64,000 nt of DNA from Syntrophaceae bacterium (GTDB lineage Bacteria; Desulfobacterota; Syntrophia; Syntrophales; PHBD01): the NCBI GenBank assembly GCA_013177825.1, contig JABLXX010000009.1, positions 62,001 to 126,000 of the forward strand. The letters are read 5' to 3'. The translations under genes and the position numbers were made by a program. This document shows positions 24,742 through 35,484 of the stretch, one piece after another (position 1 is the stretch's first letter; each line of letters opens with the position of its first letter). Below the pieces are notes generated by a model. It saw only the letters and a program-made list of their open reading frames with translations. It searched no databases and was not told the origin of the DNA.

Positions 24742-25920
24742 TTACTCTGTCTCGACAGTTGGCAGGATCTGCTGAGGTTCTCCGAGCATAAAATCTCCCC
24801 GTTCGATCCACTCTTTGAGGATGCCGGCGATTTCCCTAGCCTTGAACATACTTGACAACGGCGCCGTCGGCACGTCTTTTTCAAACAGTCGGATTGTGCC
24901 GCCTCTGAGTTGCTTGTAGTTTACTTCCGCCAGGCTTTTGGCGGTCCCTTTTGGATAATCCATCCCATAGTCGTAAACTTGCGCAACGATGTCCTCGTCT
25001 TTAACCGAGGTGAAGCGGGCCATCTCTTCATTCAAGATCGGGATCGGGATGCCGATCCCCACAAACAGAGAAACGCCATACCCAAGAATACTCGCCCCAA
25101 CAATCCAGTCGGGCGACATATCCTTCAGGTTTCCAATGGTGGCAATCGTTCCCGCACCTTCTCGGGGTACGCCGTTCTTTCCTCTCATTGCATGCGGGTT
25201 ATGCTGCGTTCCCGGCCAGGCACAGAATCCCTGGGCACCACCCAGGAAAATGCGCGTCCCGATTCCGATCGTTCGGTAGTAAGGATCGTTAAACAACGGG
25301 CTGAGCTGTCCGGACGTCGCATAATTTGCATTCCCGGCCCGAGGCCGCAACATACCCATATAGGTATAGATCGTGCGGTCTGAGAGATTTACGGCGCAAC
25401 TGTAATTCTGATAGGCATTTCGAGGATTGAAAAGAATACCGTCCCTGAGATCGTGAACGGTGATGTTTTTCTCGAATTTCCGAAGGGGGTAACAGTCCGT
25501 TCCATAAGATTCGGCACGCAGCCTGATCACGTTTCCCGCCACCAGATCCTCCAGCACGTGGCCGCCGCCATAGTTGAACTCGCCCGGATACACGCTGTTG
25601 AGCGGGTCGCCCTCCACCACTTCCGTCGCCCCGATGTAACAATCAACCGCTGCGATTCCGGCATACGCCGGCACATCGTTGAGCCAGACTTTGGATGCCT
25701 TGATTTTGGGGGAAGTATGTCCGAAATTCAGAAATGCACCGGATGAGCACATGGGACTGAACGTACCTGTCGTCACGACATCGACCCGTCGTGCCGCTTC
25801 GACGTCCCCGTGGCGCTCCACGACGTCGATCATCTCCTCTGCCGTGACAACAACGGCCCGGCCCTTGCGGATTCGATCATTGATCTCCTGATAGCTTTTG
25901 ACGACCCGGTGTTTCTTCAT
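24742..25920 (-). CDS. DUF39 homocysteine biosynthesis (HcyBio) protein
   Basis: A 392-residue protein of the COG1900/DUF39 family. Recognisable features are the N-terminal KSYQEINDRIRKGRAVVVTAEE, VVTTGTFSPMCSSGAFLNFGH with a conserved Cys at about 61, DCYIGATE, and FNYGGGHVLEDLVAG. In methanogens, members act with a NIL-ferredoxin protein to make homocysteine from aspartate semialdehyde and a sulfur donor. No such partner is visible here. ATG 25918-25920 has GAGGGTGG upstream. It follows dut and is the last gene of the long operon. Confidence 0.82.
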   Translation of the reverse strand: MKKHRVVKSYQEINDRIRKGRAVVVTAEEMIDVVERHGDVEAARRVDVVTTGTFSPMCSSGAFLNFGHTSPKIKASKVWLNDVPAYAGIAAVDCYIGATEVVEGDPLNSVYPGEFNYGGGHVLEDLVAGNVIRLRAESYGTDCYPLRKFEKNITVHDLRDGILFNPRNAYQNYSCAVNLSDRTIYTYMGMLRPRAGNANYATSGQLSPLFNDPYYRTIGIGTRIFLGGAQGFCAWPGTQHNPHAMRGKNGVPREGAGTIATIGNLKDMSPDWIVGASILGYGVSLFVGIGIPIPILNEEMARFTSVKDEDIVAQVYDYGMDYPKGTAKSLAEVNYKQLRGGTIRLFEKDVPTAPLSSMFKAREIAGILKEWIERGDFMLGEPQQILPTVETE

Positions 25921-25930
25921 CCGTCCACCC

Positions 25931-26377
25931 TCATTCCGTATGGCCGAAACCACCTTCCCCTCGCGCCGTGGGATCGAGCTGTTCCTGTTCGACCCATATC
26001 ACCCTGGCCACTCGTTGAACGACCAATTGAGCGATTCGATCTCCCCTTCGCACGGTGAACGGGGCGTTGCCGTGATTAATGAGCAGGATGCCGATCTCCC
26101 CCCGATAATCCGCATCAATTGTGCCCGGCGTATTGACCAGGGTAACACCATGACGGAGAGCCAATCCGCTGCGAGGTCTGACCTGGGCCTCGAAACCCAC
26201 AGGCAGGGAAATGGCGATACCGGAAGGAATCATCATCCTTTCCCCCGGGAGGATGACCGTATCATCCATTACAGCCGCATGAATGTCCATCCCGGCGGAA
26301 TGCATCGTCATATAAGATGGCAAAGGCAGCCCTGAACCACCGGGTAGGCGCTGGACGGCCAATTCCAGGATTTCCAT
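25931..26377 (-). CDS. dut: Deoxyuridine 5'-triphosphate nucleotidohydrolase
   Basis: A 148-residue trimeric dUTPase, hydrolysing dUTP to dUMP and diphosphate. All five motifs are visible: [26 protein letters not shown] (catalytic Asp), GDRIAQLV and the C-terminal [10 protein letters not shown]. The last motif ends in HTE where STG is usual. It lies 18 bases below the M16 protease gene and 10 bases above the DUF39 gene start. Confidence 0.95.
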   Translation of the reverse strand: MEILELAVQRLPGGSGLPLPSYMTMHSAGMDIHAAVMDDTVILPGERMMIPSGIAISLPVGFEAQVRPRSGLALRHGVTLVNTPGTIDADYRGEIGILLINHGNAPFTVRRGDRIAQLVVQRVARVIWVEQEQLDPTARGEGGFGHTE

Positions 26378-26395
26378 TACAGGCCGCTCATTCTC

Positions 26396-27652
26396 TTAAT
26401 GCTGAAGGATGGAAAGTGTCAGATCCTTTTCAGAAACCCGTCCCGTGGCCGCCACCGAGATCTGGTCGGGATGGAACAGTTCCTGGGCGAGTTGCAGGAC
26501 ATCCAGGCTTTCCACCGCATCAATGGCAGCTACCGTCTCCTCCATGGGAATCTGGCGGGCGAAACAGATTTCATTTTTCGCCAGCCTGGTCATGTGGTTG
26601 TCGGTGCTTTCCATGCTCAGGAGAAAGTTTCCCTTGATCAACTCCTTGGCCCCGCGAAGTTCCCGTTCGGTCAGCGGCTCATTGACGAGGCGGAGCATCT
26701 CGTCCAGAATCACACCGACCACTTCCCGGACCTTGTCGTCACTTGTTCCCACATAAATACCCAGCATTCCCGTATCCTGGTAAGGGGTCAGGTAGGAATG
26801 AACGGCATACGCCAGCCCCCGCTTCTCCCGAATCTCCTGAAACAGACGGGAACTCATGCTTCCCCCAAGAACGGCATTCATGATAAAGCCGGCGTAACGC
26901 CTCGGATTTACGGATGACGGGGCTGGCGTGCCGACAATCATGTGCACCTGCTCCAGATCCTTTTCCAGGGAGCCGATCCGGTGTGTTATCATCGGAACGG
27001 TAATGGCTGCGGTCCGGGCATTCCGTTCAAGCCCCGCAAAGGAAGCGGTCACAAGATCAACCAGCGTGTCATGATCCAGCCTCCCGGCCGCCGAGATGAC
27101 GAGATTCTCCCCCCGATAGCGCGGTGAAAAGAAGTCCGTCAACGACTCCCTGCTGAAATCCTGGACCCGCTCCCTTGTTCCCAGGACGGGAAGTCCGAGC
27201 GGATGTCCGTTCCAGAAAAGGGCCTCGAAAAAATCATGGATGTGCTCGTCCGGGGTGTCCTCCAGCATGTGAATTTCCTGGAGGACAACCGATTTTTCGC
27301 GCTGGATTTCCTGAGGATCGAAAACCGATTCCTGAAGAATGTCCGCCAGGAGATCGATTGCCATGGGAAGATGGTAATCGGGGATTTTGACGTACAGAGA
27401 CGTCAGTTCCTTGCCTGTAAAGGCGTTGAGGACACCTCCGACCGAATCGATGGCCGATGCGATATCGAAGGCGGACCGCTTCCTGGTTCCCTTGAAAAGC
27501 ATGTGCTCGACAAAGTGAGACATGCCATTGGTCGATCCGTCCTCATACCTTGTCCCGCACTGAACCCAGACCCCAATCGTAACCGACCGGACATGGTCGA
27601 TGCTCTCCGACACGACCCGGATGCCGTTATCGAGGATACTTTTCCGGATCAT
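26396..27652 (-). CDS. M16-family zinc peptidase
   Basis: A 418-residue pitrilysin/insulinase-type protein with the inverted zinc motif H46-F-V-E49-H50 and the third ligand in the downstream EKSVVLQEI segment (about 118-126). It has two M16 domains, the second inactive, and resembles B. subtilis YmxG and mitochondrial processing peptidase. It has no signal peptide, so it is probably cytoplasmic. The ATG lies four bases past the pnp stop. This pnp-M16-dut order is common in bacteria. Confidence 0.93.
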   Translation of the reverse strand: MIRKSILDNGIRVVSESIDHVRSVTIGVWVQCGTRYEDGSTNGMSHFVEHMLFKGTRKRSAFDIASAIDSVGGVLNAFTGKELTSLYVKIPDYHLPMAIDLLADILQESVFDPQEIQREKSVVLQEIHMLEDTPDEHIHDFFEALFWNGHPLGLPVLGTRERVQDFSRESLTDFFSPRYRGENLVISAAGRLDHDTLVDLVTASFAGLERNARTAAITVPMITHRIGSLEKDLEQVHMIVGTPAPSSVNPRRYAGFIMNAVLGGSMSSRLFQEIREKRGLAYAVHSYLTPYQDTGMLGIYVGTSDDKVREVVGVILDEMLRLVNEPLTERELRGAKELIKGNFLLSMESTDNHMTRLAKNEICFARQIPMEETVAAIDAVESLDVLQLAQELFHPDQISVAATGRVSEKDLTLSILQH

Positions 27653-27656
27653 GTGC

Positions 27657-29762
27657 TCACAGGGCTTCCTTACGGCTGAGGCGGATCTTTCCGGCCTTGT
27701 CGATCTCCAGGACCTTCACCATGACTTCATCCCCTTCCTGGAGAATATCTGTCACCTTGTTTACTCGTTCCTTCGCCAATTGAGAGATATGGATCAGGCC
27801 TTCCGTGCCCGGCAGAATTTCGACAAACGCGCCGAAGTCGACGATCTTTTTCACCGTTCCCCGATAAATCTTGCCGATCTCCGCATCCTCGGTCAACCAT
27901 TTCACCATGGCAACGGCACGTGCCGAAGCCTCGGCGTCACTGGAGGCGATGGTCACGGTTCCATCGTCTTCCACGTCAATGGTGACGCCCGTCTCGTTGA
28001 TGATCTGGCGAATGTTCTTCCCGCCCGTCCCGATGACATCCCGCACCCGTTCCGGCCGGACCTTCACGGTCGTGATCCTGGGGGCGTAAATGGAAATGTC
28101 GCTTCTGGCCTGGGAGAGCGTCTCCTTCAGTTTTCCGATAATATGCAGGCGGCCTTCCTTGGCCTGCTGCAGGGCTTGGCGGAGGATTGCCTCCGTGAGG
28201 CCGTCGATCTTGATGTCCATCTGCAGCGCCGTGACGCCGTTCTTGGTTCCGCAGACCTTGAAGTCCATGTCGCCTGTGTGGTCTTCGTCGCCAAGGATGT
28301 CTGACAGGACCGCCACGTTTTCCCCTTCCTTCAGGAGGCCCATGGCAATGCCGGCCACTATGTCCTTCACGGGAACCCCGCCATCCATGAGGGCCAGGAT
28401 ACCCCCGCATACGGTGGCCATGGAAGATGAGCCATTCGATGAAAGGATCTCGGAAACGATCCGGATCGTATAAGGGAAGTCCTCCGCCGAGGGCAGGACA
28501 GGCACGATGGCCCGCCGCGCCAGATTTCCGTGTCCGATCTCCCGTCGGCCCGGGCTTCTCAGTGGTCTCGCTTCACCCACGCTGTAAGGCGGGAAATTGT
28601 AGTGTAGAAGGAAGGACCTGAACTCCTCCCCCATAATGAAGTCGAGTCGTTGTTCGTCGGACGAGGTACCCAGCGTCAGGGAAGCCAGGGCCTGGGTTTC
28701 ACCCCTTGTGAAAAGGGCCGAACCATGTGCTCTCGGCAGGATGCCCACTTCCGACCATATCGGTCGGATTTCATTGTAAGCACGGCCGTCGATTCGCTTC
28801 CTTTGCTCCAGGATCATGCCCCGCAGGACCTGCCTTTCCAGTTCCTCAAAGATCCCCCGGACCTGCGGTGCCAATGCCTCGTTTTCTTCTGTAATCGTTT
28901 TCAGAACAGTGTCCCTCAGGGCATCCAGTTGTGCATAACGGTCATGCTTCCCAGGCGTCACGTAAGCCTGCTGTAACCCAGACAGGGCCAGCTCCTTGAT
29001 TCGCAGTGCAAGCGCTTCATCCACCTTCGGCGGTTCAATCACCCGCTTCGGTTGGCCGATGGCTTCCCGCATCTTGTCCTGGAGATCGATCACCGCTGCC
29101 AGTTCGTCCAAGCCGCACTGTATGGCATCCACCAACACGTCTTCCTCGACTTCCCTGGCCTCGCCCTCCAGCATGACGAGGTTTATATCGTAGGGCTTTC
29201 CGCCGGTACCGGGAGTGACCTTCCGTCCGACGAGAAAAAGGCTGAAGTCGCTCTGGGTCATCTGCTCCTGTGATGGATTGCAGACAAACCGGCCGTCGAT
29301 CCTTCCCACCCGGACCCCACCAACGGGACCCTTGAAAGGAATGTCCGATATTTCCATGGCTGCCGAGGCGCCCAGCATGGCCGCCACGTCCGGATTGTTC
29401 TCGTTGTCCACCGACAGCACCGTCGCCACGATCTGGGTTTCATAGACATATCCCTTTGGGAAAAGGGGACGGACGGAGCGGTCGATGATGCGCGAGGTAA
29501 GAACTTCCCGTTCGTTGGGACGTCCTTCACGCTTGAAGAAGCCGCCGGGAATCTTTCCGGCGGCAGATGTCATCTCTTGATAATCCACTGTCAGGGGAAG
29601 GAAATCGAGTCCTTCCCTCCTGCCTTTAACGGCCACGGCTGTCACGAGAACAACCGTGTCTCCATACTGGACGAGCGCGCTGCCGTTGGCCTGGCCCGCC
29701 ATGTAATTCACCTTGACCGAAATCGGTCTTCCGGCAAAATCTGTACTAAACACTTGACTCAT
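27657..29762 (-). CDS. pnp: Polyribonucleotide nucleotidyltransferase (PNPase)
   Basis: A 701-residue phosphorolytic 3'-5' exoribonuclease. Two RNase PH domains (about 10-145 and 310-540) flank an alpha-helical domain. The second carries [19 protein letters not shown]-like substrate residues and the catalytic-site [10 protein letters not shown] and [11 protein letters not shown] segments. A KH domain (about 555-610, with [11 protein letters not shown]) and an S1 domain (about 620-690) end the protein. GAGGAAG precedes the ATG. It follows rpsO, the usual order. Confidence 0.97.
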   Translation of the reverse strand: MSQVFSTDFAGRPISVKVNYMAGQANGSALVQYGDTVVLVTAVAVKGRREGLDFLPLTVDYQEMTSAAGKIPGGFFKREGRPNEREVLTSRIIDRSVRPLFPKGYVYETQIVATVLSVDNENNPDVAAMLGASAAMEISDIPFKGPVGGVRVGRIDGRFVCNPSQEQMTQSDFSLFLVGRKVTPGTGGKPYDINLVMLEGEAREVEEDVLVDAIQCGLDELAAVIDLQDKMREAIGQPKRVIEPPKVDEALALRIKELALSGLQQAYVTPGKHDRYAQLDALRDTVLKTITEENEALAPQVRGIFEELERQVLRGMILEQRKRIDGRAYNEIRPIWSEVGILPRAHGSALFTRGETQALASLTLGTSSDEQRLDFIMGEEFRSFLLHYNFPPYSVGEARPLRSPGRREIGHGNLARRAIVPVLPSAEDFPYTIRIVSEILSSNGSSSMATVCGGILALMDGGVPVKDIVAGIAMGLLKEGENVAVLSDILGDEDHTGDMDFKVCGTKNGVTALQMDIKIDGLTEAILRQALQQAKEGRLHIIGKLKETLSQARSDISIYAPRITTVKVRPERVRDVIGTGGKNIRQIINETGVTIDVEDDGTVTIASSDAEASARAVAMVKWLTEDAEIGKIYRGTVKKIVDFGAFVEILPGTEGLIHISQLAKERVNKVTDILQEGDEVMVKVLEIDKAGKIRLSRKEAL

Positions 29763-29871
29763 CGTATTCTTCCTCTTTTTTTAGTCGATCCTTGATCGGG
29801 CAAGGAATGTAAGGATTCCATGCATTCCTCTCCCGCATTCGGGATCGGCGGCACGGTTTTCGGACCGCGCA

Positions 29872-30138
29872 TTACTTCCGGAGTCCCAACCGGGAGATGA
29901 TGCTTCGATATCGATCCACATCGCATTTCTTCAGGTAATCCAGCAGTCTCCGACGCTGGCCGACAAGCTTCAAGAGTCCTCTCCGAGAGTGATGATCTTT
30001 CTGGTGCATTTTGAAATGCTCCGTCAGATATTCAATTCGGGCGCTGAGGAGGGCAATCTGCACTTCCGGGGAACCGGTATCCCCCTCATGGAGTTGATAG
30101 CTCTTGATGATGTCTTTTCTCTTCTCCGTATCTAACAC
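29872..30138 (-). CDS. rpsO: 30S ribosomal protein S15
   Basis: An 88-residue protein with the family's [38 protein letters not shown] and final [10 protein letters not shown] segments. It binds 16S rRNA early in 30S assembly. The start is GTG 30136-30138 with GGAGG eight bases upstream. The 109-base gap to pnp contains two small GC hairpins that may be attenuation or RNase sites. Confidence 0.97.
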   Translation of the reverse strand: MLDTEKRKDIIKSYQLHEGDTGSPEVQIALLSARIEYLTEHFKMHQKDHHSRRGLLKLVGQRRRLLDYLKKCDVDRYRSIISRLGLRK

Positions 30139-30156
30139 CTCTATATCCTCCCTCTT

Positions 30157-31113
30157 TCACTGATTTCGATCTATGTTGGACGGAAGAAACACACGCAACA
30201 GCCTCGCTGCCTGAACATCACCCTTTTCGGCAAGAAGCTGTTCCGAAGAAAACAGCATTTCGGCAACGGCGACCAGTTCTCCTTGCACATTCAATACTTT
30301 TATCATATCTCCCGGGGCAAGGAAAGGGATATCCACCCCACGGAACGTATCCACACAGGGCTGCCATCCCTCCCGAATCTTTTTCGCTTCATCCCGTTCG
30401 ACGAAAATGGTGCACATATCATCCCCCAGCGCTTCCGCCATGGGAATCATGGCCTCCAGCAGGACTTTCCGTGCTTCTTCCGGACTCATGCCGTCGTAAG
30501 AAACGGCATTTTCTTCTGCAAAAGGGCCGTTTCGAAGGCGGCGCAACTCCGTCAGACAGGCCCCGCAACCCAAAACCTCGCCAATGTCCGAGCACAGGGA
30601 GCGGATATAGGTGCCTTTTGAGCAGGCAACCCGCAGGGTCACGTGCGGCAGTCGGACTTCCTCGATGTCGATCCGGTAGATATCCACCCATCGGGGAGGC
30701 GGTGAGACAGCCTCGCCCCGCCTGGCTCTGCGGTAGAGCGGTTCCCCATGCAGTTTGATGGCGGAATACACGGGAGGCACCTGACAGATGCGACCGATGA
30801 ATCTCGGTATGACCTCCTCGATGTCTCCGGTCGAAACGTGAACCTCCCGGTTTGAAAGGATCCGCCCATCGCGGTCCATGGTATCCGTCGTCGTCCCCAG
30901 GAGCAGGGTCGCCCGGTATTCCTTGTTGCCTTCCATCAGAAAGGGGGCCAGTTTCGTAGCCTCCTCCAGACATACGGGAAGAACGCCTGTAGCCAGCGGA
31001 TCCAGAGTACCGGTATGACCGGCTTTACGAACGCCCAGCGTCCGCCTTACATCCTGAACGACGCGATGAGATGTCCGCCCCGCCGGCTTGTCCACCACCA
31101 CGACACCGTTCAT
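30157..31113 (-). CDS. truB: tRNA pseudouridine-55 synthase
   Basis: A 318-residue enzyme that makes pseudouridine 55 in the T-loop of tRNAs. The catalytic D38 lies in HTGTLDPLATG, followed by the YRATLLLG segment and a C-terminal PUA-like domain. I used ATG 31113, whose ATGA overlaps the nrnA stop; the frame stays open upstream to 31167 but that part is nrnA in another frame. Confidence 0.95.
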   Translation of the reverse strand: MNGVVVVDKPAGRTSHRVVQDVRRTLGVRKAGHTGTLDPLATGVLPVCLEEATKLAPFLMEGNKEYRATLLLGTTTDTMDRDGRILSNREVHVSTGDIEEVIPRFIGRICQVPPVYSAIKLHGEPLYRRARRGEAVSPPPRWVDIYRIDIEEVRLPHVTLRVACSKGTYIRSLCSDIGEVLGCGACLTELRRLRNGPFAEENAVSYDGMSPEEARKVLLEAMIPMAEALGDDMCTIFVERDEAKKIREGWQPCVDTFRGVDIPFLAPGDMIKVLNVQGELVAVAEMLFSSEQLLAEKGDVQAARLLRVFLPSNIDRNQ

Positions 31114-32066
31114 TCCGACAGGACCGCTTCGATCTCTTCCAGTACCCGGCGCCTCACGGCCGGCCATTCGTCTTCCACTCTGCAGGCAGCGGCATTCAGA
31201 TGGCCACCCCCTCCGAAAGAACGGGCAACCCGCTCGATGTTCACCCGGCCCTTGGAACGAAGACTGACCTTGAAGGACCGCTCGGCGACCTCCGTGAACA
31301 GGATGGATACCTGTACTCCCCTTATGCTTCGTGGAAGATCGACAAAGCCTTCCGTATGCTCGAAAAGCGCCCCGCAGGCGGCAAAATCGGCCAGGGTCAC
31401 GACCATGAATCCCACTCTTCCATTGAGGTGGAATTCCAGGGCCGTCATTGCCTTTGCCAGGAGCCGGATTTTCGCGATCGGGCTGCTTTCATAGACGTTC
31501 TCTGAAATCCACTGCGGATCGGCTCCCCTTTCTACCAGACTTGCCGCCGTGAACAGGGTGTCCCGGCCGGTGTTGCCATAACAGAATCCGCCCGTATCCG
31601 TCAGGATACCCGTGTAAAGGCAATCGGCGGCTTCCTTGGACAGCTCCCATCCCAGGCTTTCGGCAAGACGGTGGAGAAGCTCGGCGGTCGAACTGGCATG
31701 GGCGTCGATAAGGAAGAGCTCTGTGAATCGATCATTCGAAAGATGATGGTCGATATTGATGACCGGACCGGATTTGCTGATCTCATCCCAGCGGTCTCCA
31801 ACACGGTCCAGCTCGCTGCAATCGAGAAGAAAGACGGCATCATAAGTCCGACCAACCGGAAGGTTAAAGATGACATCTTCTGAGCCCGGCAGAAAACGGT
31901 AATTTTCCGGGATCGCGTCCTGGGAGTAAACCAGCGGCTCTTTTCCGGCGGCCTTCAGCATATTATGAAGCGCAAGCATGGATCCAACGGAGTCCCCATC
32001 GGGTCGTGCATGGGCGACGACAAGAAACGAGCGTCCCCGGCGGATAATATCAAGAATCTTCTGCAT
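31110..32066 (-). CDS. nrnA: DHH-family oligoribonuclease / phosphoesterase (NrnA-like)
   Basis: A 318-residue DHH-DHHA1 protein. ARPDGDSVGS at about 20-29 and NIDHHLSND at about 104-112 are the manganese-binding motifs; GGGGHLNAAAC near the C terminus is the DHHA1 substrate loop. NrnA degrades short RNA oligonucleotides (nanoRNA) and hydrolyses pAp. Start ATG 32064-32066, with GGAG upstream, lies inside the rbfA 3' end (17-base overlap). Confidence 0.9.
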   Translation of the reverse strand: MQKILDIIRRGRSFLVVAHARPDGDSVGSMLALHNMLKAAGKEPLVYSQDAIPENYRFLPGSEDVIFNLPVGRTYDAVFLLDCSELDRVGDRWDEISKSGPVINIDHHLSNDRFTELFLIDAHASSTAELLHRLAESLGWELSKEAADCLYTGILTDTGGFCYGNTGRDTLFTAASLVERGADPQWISENVYESSPIAKIRLLAKAMTALEFHLNGRVGFMVVTLADFAACGALFEHTEGFVDLPRSIRGVQVSILFTEVAERSFKVSLRSKGRVNIERVARSFGGGGHLNAAACRVEDEWPAVRRRVLEEIEAVLSE

Positions 32067-32424
32067 CGTGCTCCGCTTCTCTTTGATGAATCTCCCTGAG
32101 CAGACCCTCGATCCGGCTTCCATAGGCAAAAGACGGATCATGCTTGAATACGATGTCCGGCACATAGCGGAGATGGAGCCTGTGCCCCAGTTCCCGTTTC
32201 AGAAAGCCGGAGGCGCTTTCGAGCCCCTCCCAGGTTTCCTCAGCGACATGATCCTTCCCGAGCTCCACGAAAAATATCCGCGCCAGCCGCAGGTCATCCG
32301 TCACGCGCACATCCGTAATGGTTACCGAGCCGATCCGCGGATCACGGATCTGACGGCGGAGGATTTCCGAGACCTCCGTCCGGATCAGGTCCGCCACCCT
32401 CTGGGCCCTCTTGAACGGCTGCAT
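32050..32424 (-). CDS. rbfA: Ribosome-binding factor A
   Basis: A 124-residue KH-like protein required for late 16S rRNA processing. The N terminus (RAQRVADLIRTEVSEILRR) and IGSVTITDVRVTDDLRLARIF are diagnostic. GAGGAGC lies about seven bases before ATG 32424. Its first 83 bases also encode the C-terminal tail of the ylxP product in another frame, an overlap far longer than elsewhere in this operon. Confidence 0.94.
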   Translation of the reverse strand: MQPFKRAQRVADLIRTEVSEILRRQIRDPRIGSVTITDVRVTDDLRLARIFFVELGKDHVAEETWEGLESASGFLKRELGHRLHLRYVPDIVFKHDPSFAYGSRIEGLLREIHQREAEHDAEDS

Positions 32425-32749
32425 ATTTCCGCTCCTCGTAGACTGCGGGGGACATCTGCTCCGACACGCTGGTTATTTCGATCATGGTTTGCAGAATCTC
32501 CGCCAGCTGTTGCTCCTGGATGAAGTTCAACACCATGTCGATCTTCCGGTTCACATACGCCCGATCGTTGCCGACGATGCTGAACCCGATTCTTGCCCGT
32601 CCCCACAAGTCCTGCAGGCCCACTTCGGCGATGGATATATTGAACGAATTCTGCGTTCTCTTGAGGATCCGGTTCAGGACTCCCCGTTTGTCCTTGAGGG
32701 ACCGGCTGTCGGGAATCAGGATTTCCAGGATGCCGGATCCGATGACCAT
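32342..32749 (-). CDS. ylxP: YlxP-like DUF503 protein with extended C terminus
   Basis: A 135-residue protein of the DUF503 family found between infB and rbfA in many bacteria; the function is not well established. The family core (IPDSRSLKDKRGVLNRIL and IAEVGLQDLWGRARIGFSIVG) fills the first 95 residues. The remaining tail, rich in Gly, Pro and Asp, is read through the start of rbfA and looks non-homologous. ATG 32749 has GGGAG five bases upstream; GTG 32761 is less likely. Confidence 0.85.
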   Translation of the reverse strand: MVIGSGILEILIPDSRSLKDKRGVLNRILKRTQNSFNISIAEVGLQDLWGRARIGFSIVGNDRAYVNRKIDMVLNFIQEQQLAEILQTMIEITSVSEQMSPAVYEERKYAAVQEGPEGGGPDPDGGLGNPPPSDP

Positions 32750-32789
32750 TTTAACTCCCACCGGCCGGATTTCGCATCTCGGCCGTTCA

Positions 32790-35429
32790 TCATAATTTCC
32801 GCTCGACCCGCTCCTTGACGTAGGCCTCGATCACGTCTCCTTCACGGAGGTCGTTGAAGTTCTCGATGCCGATCCCGCATTCATAACCGGTCTGGACTTC
32901 CTTGACATCGTCCTTCAGGCGTTTGAGGGAAGCGAAGCGGCCGTCATAAAGCACGACCCCCTGTCGTAGCAGTCTCAGTTGGGCATTTCGGGAGATCTTG
33001 CCGTCCACGACATAGCTGCCGGCAATGGTCCCCGCCTTCGGAATCTTGAAGAGCTGGCGTACCTCCGCGTGCCCTTGAACGACATCCCGATACTCCGGTT
33101 CCAGCAGCCCTTCCATGGCCGCCCTCATATCGGCGATGACATTGTAGATGATGTCGTAAGGTTTGATCTCGACGCCCTCGTTCTCCGCGAGTTCGGAAAC
33201 CCGGGCATCGGGCCGGACGTTGAAACCGATGATGATGGCATTGGAGGCGGATGCCAGCATCACGTCCGTTTCCGTCACGGTACCGGTGGAACTGTGAATG
33301 ATCTTGACCTTGATTTCCTCCGTGCTGAGCTTGTTGAGGGCGTCTGAGAGGGCCTCGACGGACCCCTGGACGTCGGCCTTGAGGATGACGTTGAGCTCCT
33401 TGACGCCTTCCTTCATCCGCTGATACAGTTGCTCCAGCGTGATCTTGGACGTGGAGGAAAGCTCCCTTTCCCGTTCCTTGCGTATCCAGTATTCGCTGAT
33501 GCCCTTGGCCTTCTTCTCGTCCTCCACACCCACAAACTCGGCCCCTACCTGGGGCACACCGGAGAATCCGATGACGACAACGGGCATGGAGGGGGGAGCT
33601 TCCTTCACACGGCGCCCCTGGTCGTCGATCATGGCCCGCACGCGCCCGAATTCCGTCCTGGAAACAAAGGTGTCCCCTTCCTTCAGCGTACCTTCCTGAA
33701 TCAGGACGGTCGCCACGGGCCCGCGTCCCCGGTCCAGGGTTGATTCGATGATGATCCCTCGGGCCGGCTGATCCGGATCGGCCTTCAATTCCAGCACGTC
33801 GGCCTGGAGAAGAATCATTTCCAGAAGTTCCTCGATACCCTCCTGCTTTTTCGCGGACACTTCCGAGAAGATCGTATCTCCTCCCCATTCCTCCGAAACC
33901 AGGTTGTATTCCGTCAGCCCCTGCTTGATCCGTCCGATGTCGGCGTTGGGCTTGTCAATCTTGTTGATGGCCACCATGATCGGAACGCCTGCCGACCGGG
34001 CATGGTTGATGGCCTCCACGGTCTGTTCCATGACACCGTCGTCTGCGGCGACGACAAGAACGACGATGTCCGTAACCTGGGCCCCACGGGCGCGCATGGC
34101 CGTAAACGCTTCGTGTCCAGGCGTATCCAGGAAAACGATGTCCCTGTCCTTGATGTGGACGTGATAAGCGCCGATCGCCTGGGTGATTCCGCCTGCCTCC
34201 CCTTCGATCACGTTGGTCTGGCGAATGGCATCCAGGAGAGACGTCTTCCCGTGATCGACATGGCCCATGATCGTTACGACGGGAGCCCGCGGCTTCAGAT
34301 TCTCCGAGGCCGTCTCCGGGCGCTGAATGGTTTCATCATAATCGAAGGCGGCCGCCTCCACCTGATATCCGAAATCGCCTGCAATCAGCACGGCGGTGTC
34401 GAAGTCGATGGATTGGTTGATCCCCGCCATCAGGCCCAGCCCGATCAGTTTGTTGATGACCTCGCTGGCCTTGACGCCCATTTTCTTTGCCAGTTCCCCG
34501 ACGGTGATGGCCTCCATCACCTTGATCCGCCGCTTGCTTGCCTTGGGTACGGTGATCTGGGGCTTCTGCATCCGGACGACGGTGGCCCTCTTTTCCTCTC
34601 GCCAGCGCGACGCCCGCTCGTCGATTTCCAGTTCCTGCCGGATATCCCGGCGGTCAGTGGATTTGCGGGCCAGCGTCTTCTTCTTCAGACCCGGCTGCTC
34701 GCCCATGACCACCTCGATGGTCTTTTTCTTCTTGTCGGCCACCCATTTCGGCTTCTTGTCCGCAGCCGCGCCGGCTGCAGGCGCTGCCGGAGGAACGTCC
34801 CTCGTCACCTTCAGATCGGGTCTTCGCGGGACTTCTTTCCTCGCACCGGGAGCTGCAGGAGACGGCCTGGAGGGAACCGTCTCCCTCCTGACGAACGGTT
34901 TGCGGACTTCGCCCGGGGCGGGTCTGGATATGACCGTGGCCGTAGTTCCGCGGGAGGGTACCTCCGGGGGTTTTTCGGGTTGCTTTTCCTCTTCGGGAGG
35001 GGCGGCCGTCTCCGCGGCAACGGGAACCGGCTCTGCCGCCGGCTCGGCTTCCTGTGCGAACGGCTCCGGTGGAGAAACGACAGATACGGCATCAACCGGC
35101 TGTTCGGTTTCGGGAGGCTCCGGCGCGGGAACGGCAGGCTCCTCTTCCGCGGCTGCTTCCGCAGGCGCTTCTTCCGCTTCCCCAGGCTTTTCCTCATCCG
35201 CGGCCGTCCGGATTGCCCGGCGCCGGATCACCGTTGACTTGATCCGCTGCTCAACCATCTCTCGAGGTTCGGGCGCCAGCAGCTCCCGCTGGATTCTTTC
35301 CAGATCCGCCTCCTCGAGCGTGCTCGAGTGGGATTTTACTATGACACCGATCTTTTCCAGGCGGGAAATGAGCTCCTTGTTATCCAGCCCCAGTTCCTTC
35401 GCCAGTTCGTAAACCCTCTTCTTCGACAT
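32790..35429 (-). CDS. infB: Translation initiation factor IF-2
   Basis: An 879-residue GTPase that places initiator tRNA on the 30S subunit. It has an N-terminal IF2N domain (about 1-55), a long Pro/Glu/Ala-rich linker (about 65-190), a second IF2N domain (about 300-350), then the G domain with GHVDHGKTS at about 387, DTPGHEAF and NKIDKPNAD, followed by domains II, III and the C-terminal tRNA-binding domain. ATG 35429 has GGAGGAAG upstream. No ylxR gene lies between nusA and infB, unlike in many bacteria. Confidence 0.97.
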   Translation of the reverse strand: MSKKRVYELAKELGLDNKELISRLEKIGVIVKSHSSTLEEADLERIQRELLAPEPREMVEQRIKSTVIRRRAIRTAADEEKPGEAEEAPAEAAAEEEPAVPAPEPPETEQPVDAVSVVSPPEPFAQEAEPAAEPVPVAAETAAPPEEEKQPEKPPEVPSRGTTATVISRPAPGEVRKPFVRRETVPSRPSPAAPGARKEVPRRPDLKVTRDVPPAAPAAGAAADKKPKWVADKKKKTIEVVMGEQPGLKKKTLARKSTDRRDIRQELEIDERASRWREEKRATVVRMQKPQITVPKASKRRIKVMEAITVGELAKKMGVKASEVINKLIGLGLMAGINQSIDFDTAVLIAGDFGYQVEAAAFDYDETIQRPETASENLKPRAPVVTIMGHVDHGKTSLLDAIRQTNVIEGEAGGITQAIGAYHVHIKDRDIVFLDTPGHEAFTAMRARGAQVTDIVVLVVAADDGVMEQTVEAINHARSAGVPIMVAINKIDKPNADIGRIKQGLTEYNLVSEEWGGDTIFSEVSAKKQEGIEELLEMILLQADVLELKADPDQPARGIIIESTLDRGRGPVATVLIQEGTLKEGDTFVSRTEFGRVRAMIDDQGRRVKEAPPSMPVVVIGFSGVPQVGAEFVGVEDEKKAKGISEYWIRKERERELSSTSKITLEQLYQRMKEGVKELNVILKADVQGSVEALSDALNKLSTEEIKVKIIHSSTGTVTETDVMLASASNAIIIGFNVRPDARVSELAENEGVEIKPYDIIYNVIADMRAAMEGLLEPEYRDVVQGHAEVRQLFKIPKAGTIAGSYVVDGKISRNAQLRLLRQGVVLYDGRFASLKRLKDDVKEVQTGYECGIGIENFNDLREGDVIEAYVKERVERKL

Positions 35430-35484
35430 CCCGACTTCCTCCGACGAAATCCCAACAGAGGAAAACACCCCTAAGGGTCTTTGA

